From assembly GCA_964470555.1 (NCBI GenBank), contig CAYYDG010000023.1, positions 1 to 64,000 on the forward strand: 64,000 nt of DNA. The letters run 5' to 3'. This DNA is from RBC074 sp964470555 (lineage in GTDB: Bacteria > Acidobacteriota > Blastocatellia > RBC074). Position 1 is the first letter of the stretch. The number at the start of each line of letters is the position of its first letter. Position numbers and translations under genes: made by a program. Of this stretch, positions 8,965-16,678 are shown piece after piece. Under the pieces are notes generated by a model. The model did no database searches. It saw only the letters and a list, made by a program, of their open reading frames with translations, and was not told where the DNA came from.

Positions 8965-9519
8965 ATGCAATCAACACTTCTTTTTGCCGTCGGTTCAGGA
9001 AATCCCGTCAAAATCAATTGCGTCGTCGAAGCTGTTCAAGCTTTCTGGCCGGAATCGCGTGCGGTTGGCGTTCAAACGGATTCCGGTGTCAGCGCGCAGC
9101 CGGATTCCGATCACGAAATGTTTCTGGGAGCGCTCAATCGTGCGCGGCAGGCGATGGAAAAAACTCCCGAAGCGCAGTTTGGCGTCGGGCTGGAAGGCGG
9201 AACGCTCGATGCGGAAGATGGGATGTGGGCTTATGCCTGGATTGTCATCATTGACCGAAACGGTCGTTTGGGAAAAGGGCAATCGGGAAGATTTTTGTTG
9301 CCGGAGCCGATTGCTCAATTGGTTAGAGAAGGCATTGAGCTTGGCGAAGCGGATGATCGCTTTTTTGGCCGTTCAAATTCCAAACAACAGGACGGCGCGA
9401 TTGGGATTTTGTCTGATGGCGTGGTGACGCGGCTGGATTTATACAAACCGGCAGTCGTTTTTGCGTTGCTGCCGTTCATTCACCCGGAATTTTATGAGCC
9501 GGAACGATCAGAGAAATAG
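8965..9519 (+). CDS. yjjX: Inosine/xanthosine triphosphatase, YjjX (DUF84) family
   Basis: 184 residues, the usual length for the family. It begins with FAVGSGNPVKINCV, the nucleotide-binding start shared by YjjX/DUF84 proteins, followed by GVSAQPDSDHEMFLGALNRA, VGLEGG, and NSKQQDGAIGILSDGVVTR. These housecleaning enzymes hydrolyse non-canonical purine triphosphates such as ITP and XTP so that they are not built into nucleic acids. It is a single gene between a divergent and a convergent neighbour. Confidence 0.88.
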   Translation: MQSTLLFAVGSGNPVKINCVVEAVQAFWPESRAVGVQTDSGVSAQPDSDHEMFLGALNRARQAMEKTPEAQFGVGLEGGTLDAEDGMWAYAWIVIIDRNGRLGKGQSGRFLLPEPIAQLVREGIELGEADDRFFGRSNSKQQDGAIGILSDGVVTRLDLYKPAVVFALLPFIHPEFYEPERSEK

Positions 9520-9595
9520 GCAGGATTGAAAAGCTTGACGGGGTGGGACGCTAGAGGCCAATTGCAAGCTTATCAAACCTGCCTAACTGGTTGGG

Positions 9596-10000
9596 CTACA
9601 TTGTGGTCGCCCGAACTTTCAGACCCAAAAGAGAATTGACGTCTTCCATCAGACTGCTGCAATTGAAAACCGATTTATCCACGAACCGGTCAATTCCTGC
9701 GCTCATTTTTTCCGGCAGATTGAATTCGTTCAGCGCGGCGCTGAGTGCAATGATCGGAACGCCACTCAATTTGCCGCGTTCACGCCTGATCAATCTGGCC
9801 AGTTCGATTCCATCCAGGACCGGCATTTGCAAATCAGTGATAATCAGATCGGGCTGATGCGCCAAAGCCTGTAAATATCCTTCGTCGCCGTCACGTGCCG
9901 TCACAACGGAAAATCCTTGCAAACGTAAAAGTTCAGTCAGAGTCAATCGCAGATTCAAATCATCTTCTACGACCATTATTTTGTGTCTACGGTTCGACAT
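9596..10000 (-). CDS. Stand-alone response regulator receiver (CheY-like)
   Basis: 134 residues made only of a receiver domain: acidic pair in VVEDDLN, phospho-acceptor Asp in LIITDLQMP, switch Ser in ALSA, and Lys in FVDKS. There is no output domain, so it must act by protein contact or feed a phosphorelay. No histidine kinase is adjacent. The ATG at 10000 is chosen because GGAGG lies about ten bases upstream; the frame is open further upstream, but that stretch does not look like protein. Confidence 0.85.
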   Translation of the reverse strand: MSNRRHKIMVVEDDLNLRLTLTELLRLQGFSVVTARDGDEGYLQALAHQPDLIITDLQMPVLDGIELARLIRRERGKLSGVPIIALSAALNEFNLPEKMSAGIDRFVDKSVFNCSSLMEDVNSLLGLKVRATTM

Positions 10001-10247
10001 TGGTTTGTCCTCCGCGTTAATTAGTTCAGGGTGTTTTTCTCTCAACTGCGAATTTTTTACCGCGTAAAGATGCGCTTTCTCCGGCAATGTCTGTGCCAAC
10101 AATCGGAAATAAATGACCGCGTTGAAATAATTGAGCTTAGCTGGTTTATCGTGCGGATTCGGCAGATAGCCTTGGTTGCGTAGTGTAGTTATTCAGGCCG
10201 AAAAATTTCTGAAGTGTTTGATCTTGGTGCAGTGTAGAAAAGACAAA

Positions 10248-10278
10248 AGCGAGCCGAATTTCTAATCACCGGCTCGCT
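10248..10278 (-). terminator. Probable rho-independent terminator downstream of fabF
   Basis: AGCGAGCC (10248-10255) pairs with GGCTCGCT (10271-10278) and, on the minus strand, is followed by TTTTGTCTTTTC. It lies just beyond the fabF stop. The remaining 10001-10247 stretch has no supportable gene and carries the leader of the receiver gene. Confidence 0.75.
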
Positions 10279-10305
10279 TCTGAACTGTTGAGATAAAGGA
10301 ATTGT

Positions 10306-11556
10306 TTATGGTTCGTAGCGTTTGAACAGCAGCGCCGCGTTGGTTCCTCCGAACCCGAAACTGTTAGAAAGTGCGTAAGTGACTTTGGAATGGCGCGCCT
10401 CATTCGGTACGCAATCCAGATCGCATTCCGGGTCGGCAGTTTCGTAATTGATGGTCGGCGGCAGCATTTGGTGATGAACCGCCAGCGCCGTAATGCCGGC
10501 CTCCAATCCGCCAGCGCCGCCCAACAAATGGCCGGTCATTGACTTGGTCGAACTGAGCGCCAGTTTATAAGCGTGTTCGCCAAAGGCGGCTTTGATTGCT
10601 TTGGTTTCGTTGACGTCTCCGACCGGGGTCGAAGTTCCGTGAACATTGATGTAATTCACCTGATCGGGAGTGACTCCGGCGTCTTTGACCGTTTTCAACA
10701 TCACGCGACGAGGGCCGTCCATATCAGGCAATGTGATATGGAAAGCATCCGCCGACATGCCATAACCGACGACTTCGGCATAAATCTTTGCGCCGCGAGC
10801 TTTGGCATGTTCCAGTTCTTCCAGAATCAAAATGCCTGCCCCTTCGCCGATGACAAATCCGTCACGGTCTTTATCGAAGGGACGCGAAGCGCGTTGCGGA
10901 TCGTCATTGCGAGTCGAAAGCGCGCGCATTGCCGCAAAACCTCCGACCGACATTGGCGTGATTGCGCCTTCTGAACCGCCGCAGATCATGGCCGTGGCGT
11001 CTCCACGTTGAATGATTTTGAAACTGTCGCCAATGGCGTGCGCGCCCGAACTGCACGCGGTTGCCGTGGCTGAATTTGGACCTTTGGCGCCTGTGTAAAT
11101 CGAAACGTAACCCGATGCCAGATTGACAATCGAAGCCGGAATGAAAAACGGCGAAATTCGATCCGGGCCGCCTTCCAGCATCTTGGTGTGTTCGCGCTCA
11201 AAAACCCCGAATCCACCGATGCCGCTGCCAATGTAAGTGCCGATCATTTCGGCGTTGTCTTCGCCGATTTTCAATCCGGAATCTTCGAGCGCTTCGCGGG
11301 AAGCTGCAATGGCGAAGAAAATAAAGTAATCCATCTTCTTCAGTTCTTTTTTCTCGATGAATTTTCCCGGATCGAAGTTTTTGGTTTCAGCGGCGAATTT
11401 AACTTTGTGTTGGCTGGTGTCGAAACGAGCGATGTAATCCACGCCGCTTCGCCCGGCGATCAAACCTGCCCAGGTTTCTTCAGTGGTATTGCCCAGCGGA
11501 CTGACCAATCCCAGCCCGGTGACGACAACCCGCTTTTTGATAATTTCGTTGCTCAA
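10306..11556 (-). CDS. fabF: 3-oxoacyl-ACP synthase II
   Basis: About 416 residues from a TTG start, matching the usual 410-415. It condenses malonyl-ACP with a growing acyl-ACP in fatty acid elongation. Catalytic Cys is in TATACSSGAHAIGD, the two His in VHGTSTPVGD and KSMTGHLLGGAG, and the C-terminal glycine-rich loop is SFGFGGTNAALLF. TTG 11556 is preferred because GGGGAAGG lies five bases upstream and VVVTGLG follows as in other FabF. An in-frame ATG at 11589 would add 11 residues with no homologous look. It is the last gene of the fatty-acid cluster and is followed by a terminator. Confidence 0.92.
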   Translation of the reverse strand: MSNEIIKKRVVVTGLGLVSPLGNTTEETWAGLIAGRSGVDYIARFDTSQHKVKFAAETKNFDPGKFIEKKELKKMDYFIFFAIAASREALEDSGLKIGEDNAEMIGTYIGSGIGGFGVFEREHTKMLEGGPDRISPFFIPASIVNLASGYVSIYTGAKGPNSATATACSSGAHAIGDSFKIIQRGDATAMICGGSEGAITPMSVGGFAAMRALSTRNDDPQRASRPFDKDRDGFVIGEGAGILILEELEHAKARGAKIYAEVVGYGMSADAFHITLPDMDGPRRVMLKTVKDAGVTPDQVNYINVHGTSTPVGDVNETKAIKAAFGEHAYKLALSSTKSMTGHLLGGAGGLEAGITALAVHHQMLPPTINYETADPECDLDCVPNEARHSKVTYALSNSFGFGGTNAALLFKRYEP

Positions 11557-11680
11557 GACTTCCTTCCCCTTGTAAAGAGGTTGCGGCATCGTAAACGTCC
11601 GCGACCGGAAGCCGAATCTTCGGCCACTGGCATGTGTGCGGGAAATACCGCCTCGATTACGAGCGCTGTAAAAGACAATC

Positions 11681-11821
11681 AGCCACAAAAAGGACGACGT
11701 ATCACAAAAGTAATCCAAGTCGTGCCTGGCTTTTGTAAGTTTTGTGCCTTTTTGTGGCTCATTTCTGCATCGGCGAACAAATCACAACAGGATTGCCGGA
11801 CTTGCGTGACAATCCTGTGAT
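11681..11821. repeat. Two inverted repeats between acpP and fabF
   Basis: AGCCACAAAAAGG (11681-11693) faces CCTTTTTGTGGCT (11747-11759). A second hairpin is made by ATCACAACAGGATTG (11781-11795) and CAATCCTGTGAT (11810-11821). Neither has a clear T-run on the minus strand, so read-through from acpP to fabF is possible but could be attenuated. No gene is seen in 11557-11833. Confidence 0.65.
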
Positions 11822-11833
11822 CGAAAGGGAAGC

Positions 11834-12073
11834 TTACTTTCTGTGCTCTTCGATGTAACGGAAAGCGTCGCCCACGCTCTGAATCTTCTCGGCTTCTTCG
11901 TCAGGGATTTCGATGCCGAACTCTTCTTCAAATCGCATCACCAACTCGACAGTGTCGAGCGAATCCGCGCCCAGGTCGTCAATGAACCGCGCGCTCTCGG
12001 TGACTTCCGCTTCGTCCACGCCGAGTTCATCCACAATGATTTGTTTTACCTTTTCCACGATTGAATCTGCCAT
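11834..12073 (-). CDS. acpP: Acyl carrier protein
   Basis: 79 residues, acidic. The 4'-phosphopantetheine attachment Ser is in the canonical DDLGADSLDTVELVM motif, and the C-terminal helices read EEFGIEIPDEEAEKI. It carries acyl intermediates for FabD, FabG, FabF and, via PlsX, for phospholipid synthesis. The ATG at 12073 has a strong GGAGGAATT upstream; the longer open frame is repeat sequence. It lies between fabG and fabF in the usual order. Confidence 0.96.
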   Translation of the reverse strand: MADSIVEKVKQIIVDELGVDEAEVTESARFIDDLGADSLDTVELVMRFEEEFGIEIPDEEAEKIQSVGDAFRYIEEHRK

Positions 12074-12093
12074 GAATTCCTCCAAGTAGTGTT

Positions 12094-12175
12094 TGGTTAA
12101 TTGATAGTTGAAAATTGATAGTTGATAGTCTGGCAAACAGCGCGACTATCAACTATCAATACTCAACCATCAACT
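12094..12175. repeat. Inverted-repeat spacer element (TTGATAGTTGA words)
   Basis: The left arm (12094-12130) repeats TTGATAGTT three times. The right arm (12143-12175) carries AACTATCAA and its variants. It fills the whole fabG-acpP spacer. Confidence 0.8.
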
Positions 12176-12178
12176 CGT

Positions 12179-12922
12179 TCACATATACATTCCACCATTG
12201 ATATTGATTACCTGACCGGTGATATAGCCTGCCTCATCTGAGGCTAAAAACGCAACCGCATAAGCTACGTCAAGATCGGTTCCCGGTCGTTTTAACGGAA
12301 TTTGTTCAAGCATCGCGTTGCGCGCCGCTTCGCCAAGCACGTCGGTCATCGGCGTTTCGATAAAACCGGGCGCAACTGCGTTGACCGTGATGTTGCGCGA
12401 CGAGTATTCGCGCGCCACGGCCTTCGTAAATCCGATCAGGCCGGACTTGGCCGAAATGTAATTGGCCTGGCCGACGTTGCCCATTTGCGCGACGACGGAA
12501 GTCACATTGATGATTCGACCTTTGCGTGCTTTGGTCATCATCGGCAAGACAGCCTGGGTCATCAGAAACACGCCGGTCAAATTGGTATTAATGACTTCGT
12601 TCCAATCGTTCTGTTTCATTCGCAGCATCAGCCCGTCGCGTGTGATGGCAGCGTTATTGACCAGAATCGAAATCGGGCCGAGCTGTTCGCCTACTTTGGC
12701 GACGGCGGCTTTGATGTCTTCAGCGTTGCCCATATCGCCACGAACGGCGATGGCGCGGCGACCTTTAGCGCGAATTTCTTCGGCGACGGCTTCGCATTTT
12801 TCCAGCGTGCGAGCCATCACGGCCACATCCGCGCCGAGTTCCGCCAGGGTCAGGGCGATGGCTCGGCCAATGCCTTGCGAGCCGCCAGTGACCAACGCAA
12901 TTTGTCCTGAAAGATTGAACAT
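12179..12922 (-). CDS. fabG: 3-oxoacyl-ACP reductase
   Basis: 247 residues, a classical short-chain dehydrogenase. The NADPH-binding start is VTGGSQGIGRAIA, then NNAAITRDGLMLRM (FabG-typical), catalytic Ser in NVTSVVAQMGNVGQ and Tyr-x-x-x-Lys in NYISAKSGLIG, ending with GQVININGGMYM. It reduces 3-oxoacyl-ACP to 3-hydroxyacyl-ACP. It follows fabD by three bases, so the two are surely co-transcribed. Confidence 0.95.
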   Translation of the reverse strand: MFNLSGQIALVTGGSQGIGRAIALTLAELGADVAVMARTLEKCEAVAEEIRAKGRRAIAVRGDMGNAEDIKAAVAKVGEQLGPISILVNNAAITRDGLMLRMKQNDWNEVINTNLTGVFLMTQAVLPMMTKARKGRIINVTSVVAQMGNVGQANYISAKSGLIGFTKAVAREYSSRNITVNAVAPGFIETPMTDVLGEAARNAMLEQIPLKRPGTDLDVAYAVAFLASDEAGYITGQVININGGMYM

Positions 12923-12925
12923 TGT

Positions 12926-13885
12926 CTAGTTTGATAAGGCTTCAAGCGTTGCTTGCAAGCTGGTTTTGTCTTCAACGTTGAGCAGTTTTACTTCCTTGCC
13001 TACATCTTTGGCAATCGCTTTGACCAAGCCGCAGAGAACTTTTCCAGGTCCGACTTCGACGAAAGTTTCGACACCTTCAGCGAGTAGTTTCTCAACGCTG
13101 GCAGTCCAGCGAACCGGAGCAGAAATTTGCCGAATCAGTGCTTCGCGCGAAACGGCTCCGCTGGTGACGATTGCCGCATCTACGTTGTTGACGATTGGAT
13201 AACTCAAGTCGTTGAACGTCGCCGAATTCAGTGGCTCGGTCATTTGCTCCTGCGCTGGCATCATCAGCGAAGAATGAAAAGGGGCGCTGACTTTCAATAA
13301 CATCGCGCGTTTTGCTCCGCGAGCTTTGCACTCTTCAACAGCACGTTCGACGGCTTGCTTGTGTCCAGCAACGACGATTTGCGAAGGCGAATTGAAATTC
13401 GCCGGAGCGCACGATTGTCCTTGGCCAATGCTTTGAGATGCTGCCGCGCAGGCTTCGGAAACCTTGTCCGCGTCAATTCCCAGAATTGCAGCCATCGCGC
13501 CCACACCAACCGGCACAGCTTCCTGCATGAACTCCCCACGACGACGCACCAATTTGATCGCATCGGTCAAACTCAACGCTTCGGCGGCAACCAGCGCCGA
13601 ATACTCGCCCAAACTGTGTCCGGCGACGAAATCCGGCTTGACGCCCTGTTCCGACAACGCACGAAACGCCGCAATCGAAGCCGTCAAAATCGCCGGTTGA
13701 GTGTTGGCCGTCAGTTGCAAATCCTCTTCTGGGCCATTGAAGCACATATCGCTCAGGCTGAAGCCCAGCGCGGCGTCTGTTTCGTCAAACGCAGCTTTTG
13801 AAACCGAGAAATTATCGGCCAGATCGCGCCCCATGCCTGCGTGCTGCGAACCTTGACCGGGAAAAATGAATGCCAGTTTGCTCAT
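12926..13885 (-). CDS. fabD: Malonyl-CoA:ACP transacylase
   Basis: 319 residues. FPGQGSQHAGMGRDL at the N-terminus, the nucleophile in AGHSLGEYSALVAA, the Arg-bearing VRRRGEFMQEA and the His in VSAPFHSSLM are all as in FabD. It loads malonyl groups onto ACP. It sits in the order plsX-fabD-fabG-acpP-fabF. A fabH gene, often found between plsX and fabD, is absent here; only a repeat element lies in that spacer. Confidence 0.95.
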   Translation of the reverse strand: MSKLAFIFPGQGSQHAGMGRDLADNFSVSKAAFDETDAALGFSLSDMCFNGPEEDLQLTANTQPAILTASIAAFRALSEQGVKPDFVAGHSLGEYSALVAAEALSLTDAIKLVRRRGEFMQEAVPVGVGAMAAILGIDADKVSEACAAASQSIGQGQSCAPANFNSPSQIVVAGHKQAVERAVEECKARGAKRAMLLKVSAPFHSSLMMPAQEQMTEPLNSATFNDLSYPIVNNVDAAIVTSGAVSREALIRQISAPVRWTASVEKLLAEGVETFVEVGPGKVLCGLVKAIAKDVGKEVKLLNVEDKTSLQATLEALSN

Positions 13886-13888
13886 ACT

Positions 13889-13966
13889 GAGTAATCGGTA
13901 GTCGGTAATCGGTAGTCGGTGGCAGCTTTTTCTACCGAATCCCGACTCCAGAATGCCGACTACTGA
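13889..13966. repeat. Inverted-repeat spacer element (GTAGTCGGTAATCG words) ending in plsX
   Basis: The left arm (about 13889-13920) repeats GGTAGTCGGTAATC. The right arm (13934-13966) carries ACCGAATCCCGACT and GCCGACTACTGA. The right arm contains the stop codon of plsX (13960-13962). Confidence 0.8.
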
Positions 13967-14985
13967 ATCAGGGTAATTTCGCTGATTTCGCTCTCAATGC
14001 GTTCGCTCAGCTTTTCTTTGACGAATTCTTTGGCGACGCGAATGGCGTTGCGAATCGCTTTGGGCGTCGAACTGCCGTGGCAAATCACAGTGATGGCTTT
14101 GCAGCCGAGCAGCGGCGCGCCGCCGAATTCGGAATAGTCCAATCGCTTTTTGACGCTGCGAAACGCCTGCCGCGAAAGTATCGCGCCGGTTTGCGTCAAC
14201 AAGGTCTGCCCAAGCTCGGTTTTCAACAATCCCATGATCGCTTCAACCAGACCTTCGCTGGTTTTCAGAATGACGTTGCCGGTGAATCCGTCGCTGACGA
14301 TGACGTCCACATCGCCAGTGAAAATGTCCCGACCTTCGACGTTGCCGATGAAGTTGATCGGAGCTTCTTTCATCAAATGCAAGGTTTCTTTGGTCAGGTC
14401 GTTGCCTTTGATGTCTTCTTCGCCAATGCTCATCAATCCGACGCGAGGGGAACGAACACCCAGAATCGAGCGCGAATACACCGAACCCATAATGGCGAAT
14501 TGCTGCAAATGCTCCGGTTTGCATTCGGCATTGGCCCCAACATCCAACAAAACCGTGCCATTGCCTTTCAGCGTGGGGAAGATTCCCGCCAGCGCCGGAC
14601 GATCCACCGAAGGCAGAGTGCCCAGCATCAAAACTGAAGTCGCCATCACCGCGCCTGTGTTTCCGGCGCTGACCAATCCATGAGCTTTGCCTTCGCGCAC
14701 CAGACGAGCAGCCACACGTATGGACGAATCGCGTTTTCGCCGCACGGCTTGTGCGACAGGATCGTCCATGGTGATGACTTCGGTGGCGTTGACGATTTCG
14801 ATGTGGAGTCGCTGTTTGCGAGGATCGTGAACTCCCTGACGCGCCAATTCGGCGCGAATCTGCTCTTCGCGTCCGATTAACAAAATACGAACGCGCAGGT
14901 CTCGCGCGGCCTGAATGGCGCCTTCAACCTCTATGGCGGGGGCGTTATCTCCGCCCATAGCGTCAACAGCGATGGTGGTGAGCAT
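13960..14985 (-). CDS. plsX: Phosphate acyltransferase
   Basis: 341 residues from the ATG at 14985. TTIAVDAMGGDNAP at the start is the PlsX signature; SAGNTGAVMATS, LLDVGANAECKPEHLQQFA, and VSDGFTGNVILKTSEG are all conserved. It makes acyl-phosphate from acyl-ACP for phospholipid synthesis. An in-frame TTG nine bases upstream is a less likely start. The stop lies inside a repeat element, so the last residues (about LIQ) may not be ancestral. Confidence 0.95.
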   Translation of the reverse strand: MLTTIAVDAMGGDNAPAIEVEGAIQAARDLRVRILLIGREEQIRAELARQGVHDPRKQRLHIEIVNATEVITMDDPVAQAVRRKRDSSIRVAARLVREGKAHGLVSAGNTGAVMATSVLMLGTLPSVDRPALAGIFPTLKGNGTVLLDVGANAECKPEHLQQFAIMGSVYSRSILGVRSPRVGLMSIGEEDIKGNDLTKETLHLMKEAPINFIGNVEGRDIFTGDVDVIVSDGFTGNVILKTSEGLVEAIMGLLKTELGQTLLTQTGAILSRQAFRSVKKRLDYSEFGGAPLLGCKAITVICHGSSTPKAIRNAIRVAKEFVKEKLSERIESEISEITLIQ

Positions 14986-15036
14986 TGAAGCCAAGCAGGA
15001 TTCTTAAGTGTAGAAGCTGGCGGCAGTAGATATACG

Positions 15037-15078
15037 AAAGGCGAGCGTCGAGACATTTTCATTTCGACGCTCGCCTTT
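15037..15078. terminator. Strong hairpin between rpmF and plsX
   Basis: AAAGGCGAGCGTCGA (15037-15051) pairs perfectly with its complement at 15064-15078 across a 12-base loop. On the minus strand it ends in a short T-run (CGCCTTTCG), so it may act as a partial terminator or an RNA-stability hairpin between rpmF and plsX. Confidence 0.6.
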
Positions 15079-15086
15079 CAGATTTT

Positions 15087-15272
15087 TCAGATCGTTTCTT
15101 TGCCTTCGATCACGGTGCGTCCGCCGTAAAATCCACAGCGGGGGCAAACGCGATGCGGCAATTTTTTGTTGCCGCAATTCGGGCAGTTGGACAATTGGAT
15201 TCGGTTCAGCGAATCGTGCGTGCGGCGTTTGCGGCTACGCGATTTTGAATGTCGTCGTTTAGGATTCGGCAT
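15087..15272 (-). CDS. rpmF: Large ribosomal subunit protein L32
   Basis: 61 residues with the L32 start PNPKRRHSKSRSRKRR and a four-Cys zinc ribbon CPNCGNKKLPHRVCPRCG. It is a structural component of the 50S subunit. Linkage to yceD upstream and plsX downstream is the classical bacterial arrangement. Confidence 0.96.
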   Translation of the reverse strand: MPNPKRRHSKSRSRKRRTHDSLNRIQLSNCPNCGNKKLPHRVCPRCGFYGGRTVIEGKETI

Positions 15273-15304
15273 ATCTATTCTCCAGGTATTTCGATAAGTT
15301 CAAT

Positions 15305-15838
15305 TTATGTTTCTTCTTCCGAACTGTTTTTCAGATCGGCCAGCGCCTGCCACCGAGGATCAATCGGTTTCTGGCATTTGCACTGTTCAAAATTCAAATC
15401 TGCGCCGCATTGCGAACACAGCCCGCGGCAATCTTCGCGGCATAGCACTCTGGTCGGCAGGCTCAGTTCCAACTGTTCCAGCACCAGATCGTCAACGTTG
15501 ATCTGTTCGTTTTCGTAAACCACCAGATCAAGGTCGCGGTCGTGCAACTCGGTTTCGCCCACATGGTTTGCGCCAGGGTCTTCGGGAACGTAAATCAGGT
15601 CGAAGGGCGCATCCACTGGAAACGTCACATCAATCAAACAACGGTCGCAGGTGACAAACAACGCGGATTTGACGGTTCCGCGAACCCGCATATCCATCCC
15701 GGCGCGATCTACGCGCCCGGTCACTTCCGGCAAACTGGCGATCTCAAACTCGTGTTCGCTGGTGTCCAATTCACCTTCAGCGTACTGATGATTGAACGGC
15801 AATCCATCAGCAGGCAAACGCGATAACGAGATGAACAT
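15305..15838 (-). CDS. YceD/DUF177 family protein
   Basis: 177 residues. The DUF177 core contains paired Cys: FVTCDRCLIDVTFPV and LCREDCRGLCSQCGADLNFEQCKC, the latter being the conserved CxxxCxGLC metal-binding-like motif. The family is linked to 23S rRNA accumulation and nearly always precedes rpmF, as here. GAGGAATT sits directly upstream of the ATG. Confidence 0.9.
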   Translation of the reverse strand: MFISLSRLPADGLPFNHQYAEGELDTSEHEFEIASLPEVTGRVDRAGMDMRVRGTVKSALFVTCDRCLIDVTFPVDAPFDLIYVPEDPGANHVGETELHDRDLDLVVYENEQINVDDLVLEQLELSLPTRVLCREDCRGLCSQCGADLNFEQCKCQKPIDPRWQALADLKNSSEEET

Positions 15839-15901
15839 AATTCCTCTTGAATGTTTCCGGCGGCGACAAAGCGCGTAATTATATTTTCGGTCAAAGGTTT
15901 G

Positions 15902-16660
15902 TCAACCGACTGAGTTTGCGGTTGGGGAAGGGGAAGAGTCTACGGCAATCAATTTCTCTCCCTGATCGCGCACGGCTTCCAGCGCCCGTTGAAAACGTTC
16001 GAGTTCGGCTTCGCTGTTTCCGTCTTTGACAAAAATCGGCTGGCCAATGATGACCACTGCCCGGGCGAACGGTTTGGGAATTTCGATACGATCCCAGCTT
16101 TTCAGCCGCCAACACCGATCCAATGAAATTGAAAAGGGAAGAATCGGCGCTCCGGACTTGGCCGCCAGCAACAACGCTCCGGGTTTGGCAACGTAAATCG
16201 GCCCGCGCGGTCCATCCACAGTAAACGCCGCGCTTTTGCCTGCGCGAACGGCGCGAATCATCTGAATCAATCCGGCGCGCGCGCCGCGCGTTGAACTGCC
16301 TTTGGCGGTTCCGTAACCAAACCGTTGAATGAATCGCGCGATGTATTCCGAATCGAAACTTTGCGAGGACATGACGACAATGCCTCGATTTCGCCAGAAA
16401 AACGTTGCCGTGGGAATGCGGTTATGCCAGAAACAATAGACCAGTGGCTGGGCTTCTGTGTGATGCTCGCGGCCAACGACTTCGAACTTCAGCGTGGTTC
16501 CAATGACGCGGATCAACCAGAACAGTAAAAATCCCGCCAGCCGGATAATCACCCGTTGTTTGAAGGTGTACTGATCCAGGTTGGCGAAGGAATACAGCCG
16601 CTCGTCCATTTGGTCGTTGGCGGAGCGTTCTTCAATCTGGTTTTCGTCGGTCGTTGCCAT
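15902..16660 (-). CDS. DUF374 lysophospholipid/lipid A acyltransferase-family protein
   Basis: 252 residues. After a hydrophilic start there is a hydrophobic segment (IIRLAGFLLFWLIRVIG). DUF374 features follow: FWHNRIPTATFFWRNRG (HxxxxP-like), SSQSFDSEYIARFIQRFGYGTAKGSSTRGA, and FTVDGPRGPIYVAKPGA. The family is related to LpxL and PlsC acyltransferases and is expected to acylate a membrane lipid at the inner membrane. It lies just upstream of the yceD-rpmF-plsX-fab cluster on the same strand, which fits lipid synthesis; its own substrate is unknown. Confidence 0.85.
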   Translation of the reverse strand: MATTDENQIEERSANDQMDERLYSFANLDQYTFKQRVIIRLAGFLLFWLIRVIGTTLKFEVVGREHHTEAQPLVYCFWHNRIPTATFFWRNRGIVVMSSQSFDSEYIARFIQRFGYGTAKGSSTRGARAGLIQMIRAVRAGKSAAFTVDGPRGPIYVAKPGALLLAAKSGAPILPFSISLDRCWRLKSWDRIEIPKPFARAVVIIGQPIFVKDGNSEAELERFQRALEAVRDQGEKLIAVDSSPSPTANSVG

Positions 16661-16678
16661 CCGTTTTCAAAGGCTCAT

